64,000 nt of DNA, from positions 163,775-227,774 of the forward strand of contig JANRJL010000056.1 in the NCBI GenBank assembly GCA_033763995.1, given 5' to 3'. Below are positions 61,786 to 64,000 of this stretch, piece by piece (positions within the stretch are counted from its first letter, which is position 1; every line of letters begins with the position of its first letter). The position numbers and the translations under genes were made by a program. The notes beneath the pieces are model-generated. The model did no database searches. It saw only the letters and a program-made list of their open reading frames with translations, and was not told where the DNA came from. The DNA is from GCA-2737725 sp033763995. Its GTDB lineage: Bacteria; Pseudomonadota; Alphaproteobacteria; Rhodospirillales; Rhodospirillaceae.

Positions 61786-62790
61786 ATGTTTCGCAGCGTA
61801 ATGATCGCCATGATCGGCTTTGTCCTGGTTTCAGCCGCCGCCCACGCCGCCACCGAGCTGGTGGTGGTCGGCAACACGCCGCCCGGCGGCGCCGGCGACA
61901 CATCGTGGCGGCTGTTCCAGGCCAACCTCGCGGCCAAGGCGCCGGGGCGTTTTGACGTGCGCATGCTGACCCACGGCGAATTGGGCGGCGACGACCAGGG
62001 CTTTCCCGCCATCCGCCGCGGCCGCGGGCAATTCGGCATCGCCGGCGAAAGCGGCTACGCGCAGCTGCTGCCCGAGGCCTCGGTGCTGGCGTTGCCGTTT
62101 CTGTTCTCCTCGACCGAGGAGACCGATTTCGTGTTCGACAATTTCTGGACGCCGGAGGCGCAGGCGCTGGCGGCCGCGCGCGGCATCACGCTGATCCAGT
62201 GGGTCGAGATCGGCTGGCTGTCGCTGTTCGGCAAGAAGCCGATGCCCACGCCGGACGACGCGCGCAACACCCGCCTGCGCGCGTTCCCCTACGAAGCCTC
62301 GCAGATGTTCCTGAAACAGGTGGGCGCGGATACCATCGTGCTGGCCACGCCCGACGTGCTCGCCAGCCTGCAGACCGGCCTGATCGACGGCGGTGAATTC
62401 TCGCTGCTCAGCTACCTGCGCTTCGGCATCTGGGAACAGGCCCCGCACCTGACGCTGACCCAGCACTCCTACGCGGTGTCGGGGCTGTTCGCCAACACCG
62501 CGTTCTTGGACAGGCTCTCGCCCGCGGACCGCGCCGCCCTGACCACGGCCTTCCCCGATCCCGCCACCAACCGCCGCGACACCCGCGCCGATCTGGTGCG
62601 CGAACTGGACGACGGCGTGACCAAGGGCGTCATAGTGCACAACTTGACCGCCGAGCAACGCGCCCTGTGGGAGCGCCAGGCGCAGCCTATGCATCGCGCG
62701 GTGCTCGACCGGCTCGGCCCCGACGCTGCGCGCATCTACGACCTGGTGATGGACGGCAAGCGCGCCTACGCCGCGCGCGCCGTGGAATGA
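61786..62790 (+). CDS. TRAP transporter substrate-binding protein (DctP family), B
   Basis: A 334-residue paralogue of the preceding TRAP protein. The signal (MIAMIGFVLVSAAAHA) is followed by FDVRMLTHGELGGDDQGF, GESGYAQLLPEASVLALPFLF and RLRAFPYEASQMFLKQVGAD. The start was set at MFRSV to give a normal signal peptide; longer frames start in the repeat. The two copies have perhaps 60 percent identity, suggesting substrate divergence. No membrane subunits follow; the next gene is a POT transporter. Confidence 0.83.
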   Translation: MFRSVMIAMIGFVLVSAAAHAATELVVVGNTPPGGAGDTSWRLFQANLAAKAPGRFDVRMLTHGELGGDDQGFPAIRRGRGQFGIAGESGYAQLLPEASVLALPFLFSSTEETDFVFDNFWTPEAQALAAARGITLIQWVEIGWLSLFGKKPMPTPDDARNTRLRAFPYEASQMFLKQVGADTIVLATPDVLASLQTGLIDGGEFSLLSYLRFGIWEQAPHLTLTQHSYAVSGLFANTAFLDRLSPADRAALTTAFPDPATNRRDTRADLVRELDDGVTKGVIVHNLTAEQRALWERQAQPMHRAVLDRLGPDAARIYDLVMDGKRAYAARAVE

Positions 62791-62800
62791 GGGGTCCGCC

Positions 62801-64000
62801 GTGAGCAGTACCGACGCCGCGATCGGCGCTTCAAGCACCGTATCCGCCGACCGCGCCTTCTTCGGCCACCCGCGCGGCCTGGCGACGCTGTTCTTCAGCG
62901 AGATGTGGGAACGCTTCAGCTATTACGGCCTGCGCGCGCTGCTGATCCTGTACATGACCGCCAGCGTGTCGATCGGCGGGCTCGGCCTCGACGTCGCCAC
63001 CGCCGGCATCATCTACGGCACCTACACCTCGATGGTTTACCTGATGAGCGTGCCGGGCGGCTGGCTGGCCGACCGCGTGCTGGGTCAGCGCAAGGCGGTG
63101 CTGGTCGGCGGCATTCTCATCGCCGGCGGGCACTTTTCGCTGGCGGTGCCGGCGGCGGCGTTCTTCCCGCTCGGGCTCACGCTGATCGTGCTCGGCACCG
63201 GCCTGCTCAAGCCCAACATCAGCGTCATCGTCGGCCAGCTTTACGCCCCCGCCGACGAGCGGCGCGACGCCGGCTTCTCGATCTTCTACATGGGCATCAA
63301 TCTCGGCGCCTTCATCGGTCCGTTGATCACCGGCTATTTGGCGCAAAGCGCGGGCTTCCGCGACACCCTGACCGGCTGGGGGCTCGATCCCACCAACGCC
63401 TGGCACTGGGGCTTCGGCGCCGCCGGCATCGGCATGACACTGGGGCTGATCCAGTACGTGCTGGGCGGCCGCGCGCTGGGCGAAGCGGGCCTCAAGCCCG
63501 GCGGCGCGCCGACGCCGGAACTGGCCGCAAAGTATCGCCGCCAGGTGCTGATCTACGGCGCGGTGGTGTTCGCGCTTGTGGCCGCGGTCGGTCTGGCGGC
63601 CGGGGCGGGTCTCGTCGCCATCACGCCCGCCTTCGTGCGCGATGCCGCCGGATACTCGCTGCTGGTGGTCACGGTGGCCTACTTCGCGATGATGTTTCTC
63701 GACCGCCAGTGGACGGCGCAGGAACGCGGCCGGCTGTGGATGATCTTCGTGTTCTTCTTGGCGTCCGCGGTGTTCTGGTCGGTGTTCGACCAGGCCGGCA
63801 GCACCCTCAACCTGTTCGCCGACCGCAGCACCGACAACACGGTGTTCGGCTTTGCGTTCCCGTCCAGCTGGTATCAGTCGCTCAATCCGCTGTTCATCAT
63901 TCTGTTCGCGCCGGTGTTCGCCACGCTGTGGGTGACCCTGGGCGCGCGCCAGCCCGGCAGCCCGGTCAAGTTCGGCCTCGGGCTGATCGGCGCGGCGGTC
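62801..64000 (+). CDS. POT-family peptide transporter, truncated at window end
   Basis: At least 400 residues of a proton-coupled oligopeptide transporter. The start is a GTG with AGGGG upstream, ten bases after the TRAP stop. The POT signature FFSEMWERFSYYGLRALLIL is complete, followed by YGTYTSMVYLMSVPGGWLAD, GTGLLKPNISVIVGQLY and SIFYMGINLGAFIGP. The gene continues beyond the window; the C-terminal bundle is cut near residue 400. It would import di- and tripeptides, and may share regulation with the TRAP proteins. Confidence 0.9.
   Translation, partial: MSSTDAAIGASSTVSADRAFFGHPRGLATLFFSEMWERFSYYGLRALLILYMTASVSIGGLGLDVATAGIIYGTYTSMVYLMSVPGGWLADRVLGQRKAVLVGGILIAGGHFSLAVPAAAFFPLGLTLIVLGTGLLKPNISVIVGQLYAPADERRDAGFSIFYMGINLGAFIGPLITGYLAQSAGFRDTLTGWGLDPTNAWHWGFGAAGIGMTLGLIQYVLGGRALGEAGLKPGGAPTPELAAKYRRQVLIYGAVVFALVAAVGLAAGAGLVAITPAFVRDAAGYSLLVVTVAYFAMMFLDRQWTAQERGRLWMIFVFFLASAVFWSVFDQAGSTLNLFADRSTDNTVFGFAFPSSWYQSLNPLFIILFAPVFATLWVTLGARQPGSPVKFGLGLIGAAV

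Overview
The window is GC-rich chromosomal DNA from an alphaproteobacterium. The evidence is gene order: read leftwards on the minus strand, tsaB-rimI, fur, an acyltransferase pair, miaB-phoH-ybeY-corC-lnt, a PraR-like XRE regulator, metK-trmB, then rimP-nusA-ylxR-infB-rbfA-truB-rpsO-pnp, an order typical of that class. A GTTC-N7-GTTC SOS box before mmcB, a local cluster of GANTC sites and alphaproteobacterial genes such as mmcB and the DUF1674/sdhAF4 gene agree. I cannot name a genus. No tRNA, rRNA, CRISPR array, prophage or recognisable insertion sequence was seen.

Layout. 0-3 kb: a truncated SYLF lipoprotein-like gene and two coupled degenerate GGDEF/EAL-like proteins. 3.2-9.2 kb: UDP-xylose synthase, an I78 inhibitor lipoprotein, SOS-type mmcB, panD with a C-terminal extension, a GNAT enzyme, a nitronate-monooxygenase-like flavoprotein and a glycerophosphodiesterase. 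9.2-34 kb: the long minus-strand housekeeping block for RNA turnover, ribosome assembly, translation initiation, tRNA modification, SAM synthesis and lipoprotein maturation, interrupted by a TonB-dependent receptor. 34-43.5 kb: vanX-like dipeptidase, hemY, a giant HemD/mitofilin-like fusion, tsaD, UDP-glucuronate epimerase, gpsA. 43.5-50.1 kb: manC-like enzyme, a beta-propeller protein, YciI, a MOSC/Rieske pair, acs and a parDE toxin-antitoxin module. 50.2-64 kb: an unknown TPR-like protein, sdhAF4, htpX, an accessory stretch with two alpha/beta-hydrolases lacking the usual serine, an exported Rossmann protein and a methyltransferase, then rsmB, two exported SnoaL-like proteins, an exported VOC protein, two TRAP-type binding proteins and a truncated POT transporter.

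Most notable are: (1) a seven-copy family of roughly 55-105 bp hairpin repeats, nearly all starting at a stop codon and oriented with the preceding gene, whose stems co-vary between copies; (2) a two-copy 163-bp element made of two hairpins, with a compensatory base-pair change; (3) a 1374-residue HemD-R/E helix-transmembrane-mitofilin fusion with an internal 152-codon tandem duplication and no hemC next to it; (4) a MOSC protein carrying the mARC/YcbX-type cysteine, translationally coupled to a stand-alone Rieske protein; (5) tandem alpha/beta-hydrolases with His where the nucleophile should be. Functions are read from motifs and family knowledge only; nothing was searched against a database.
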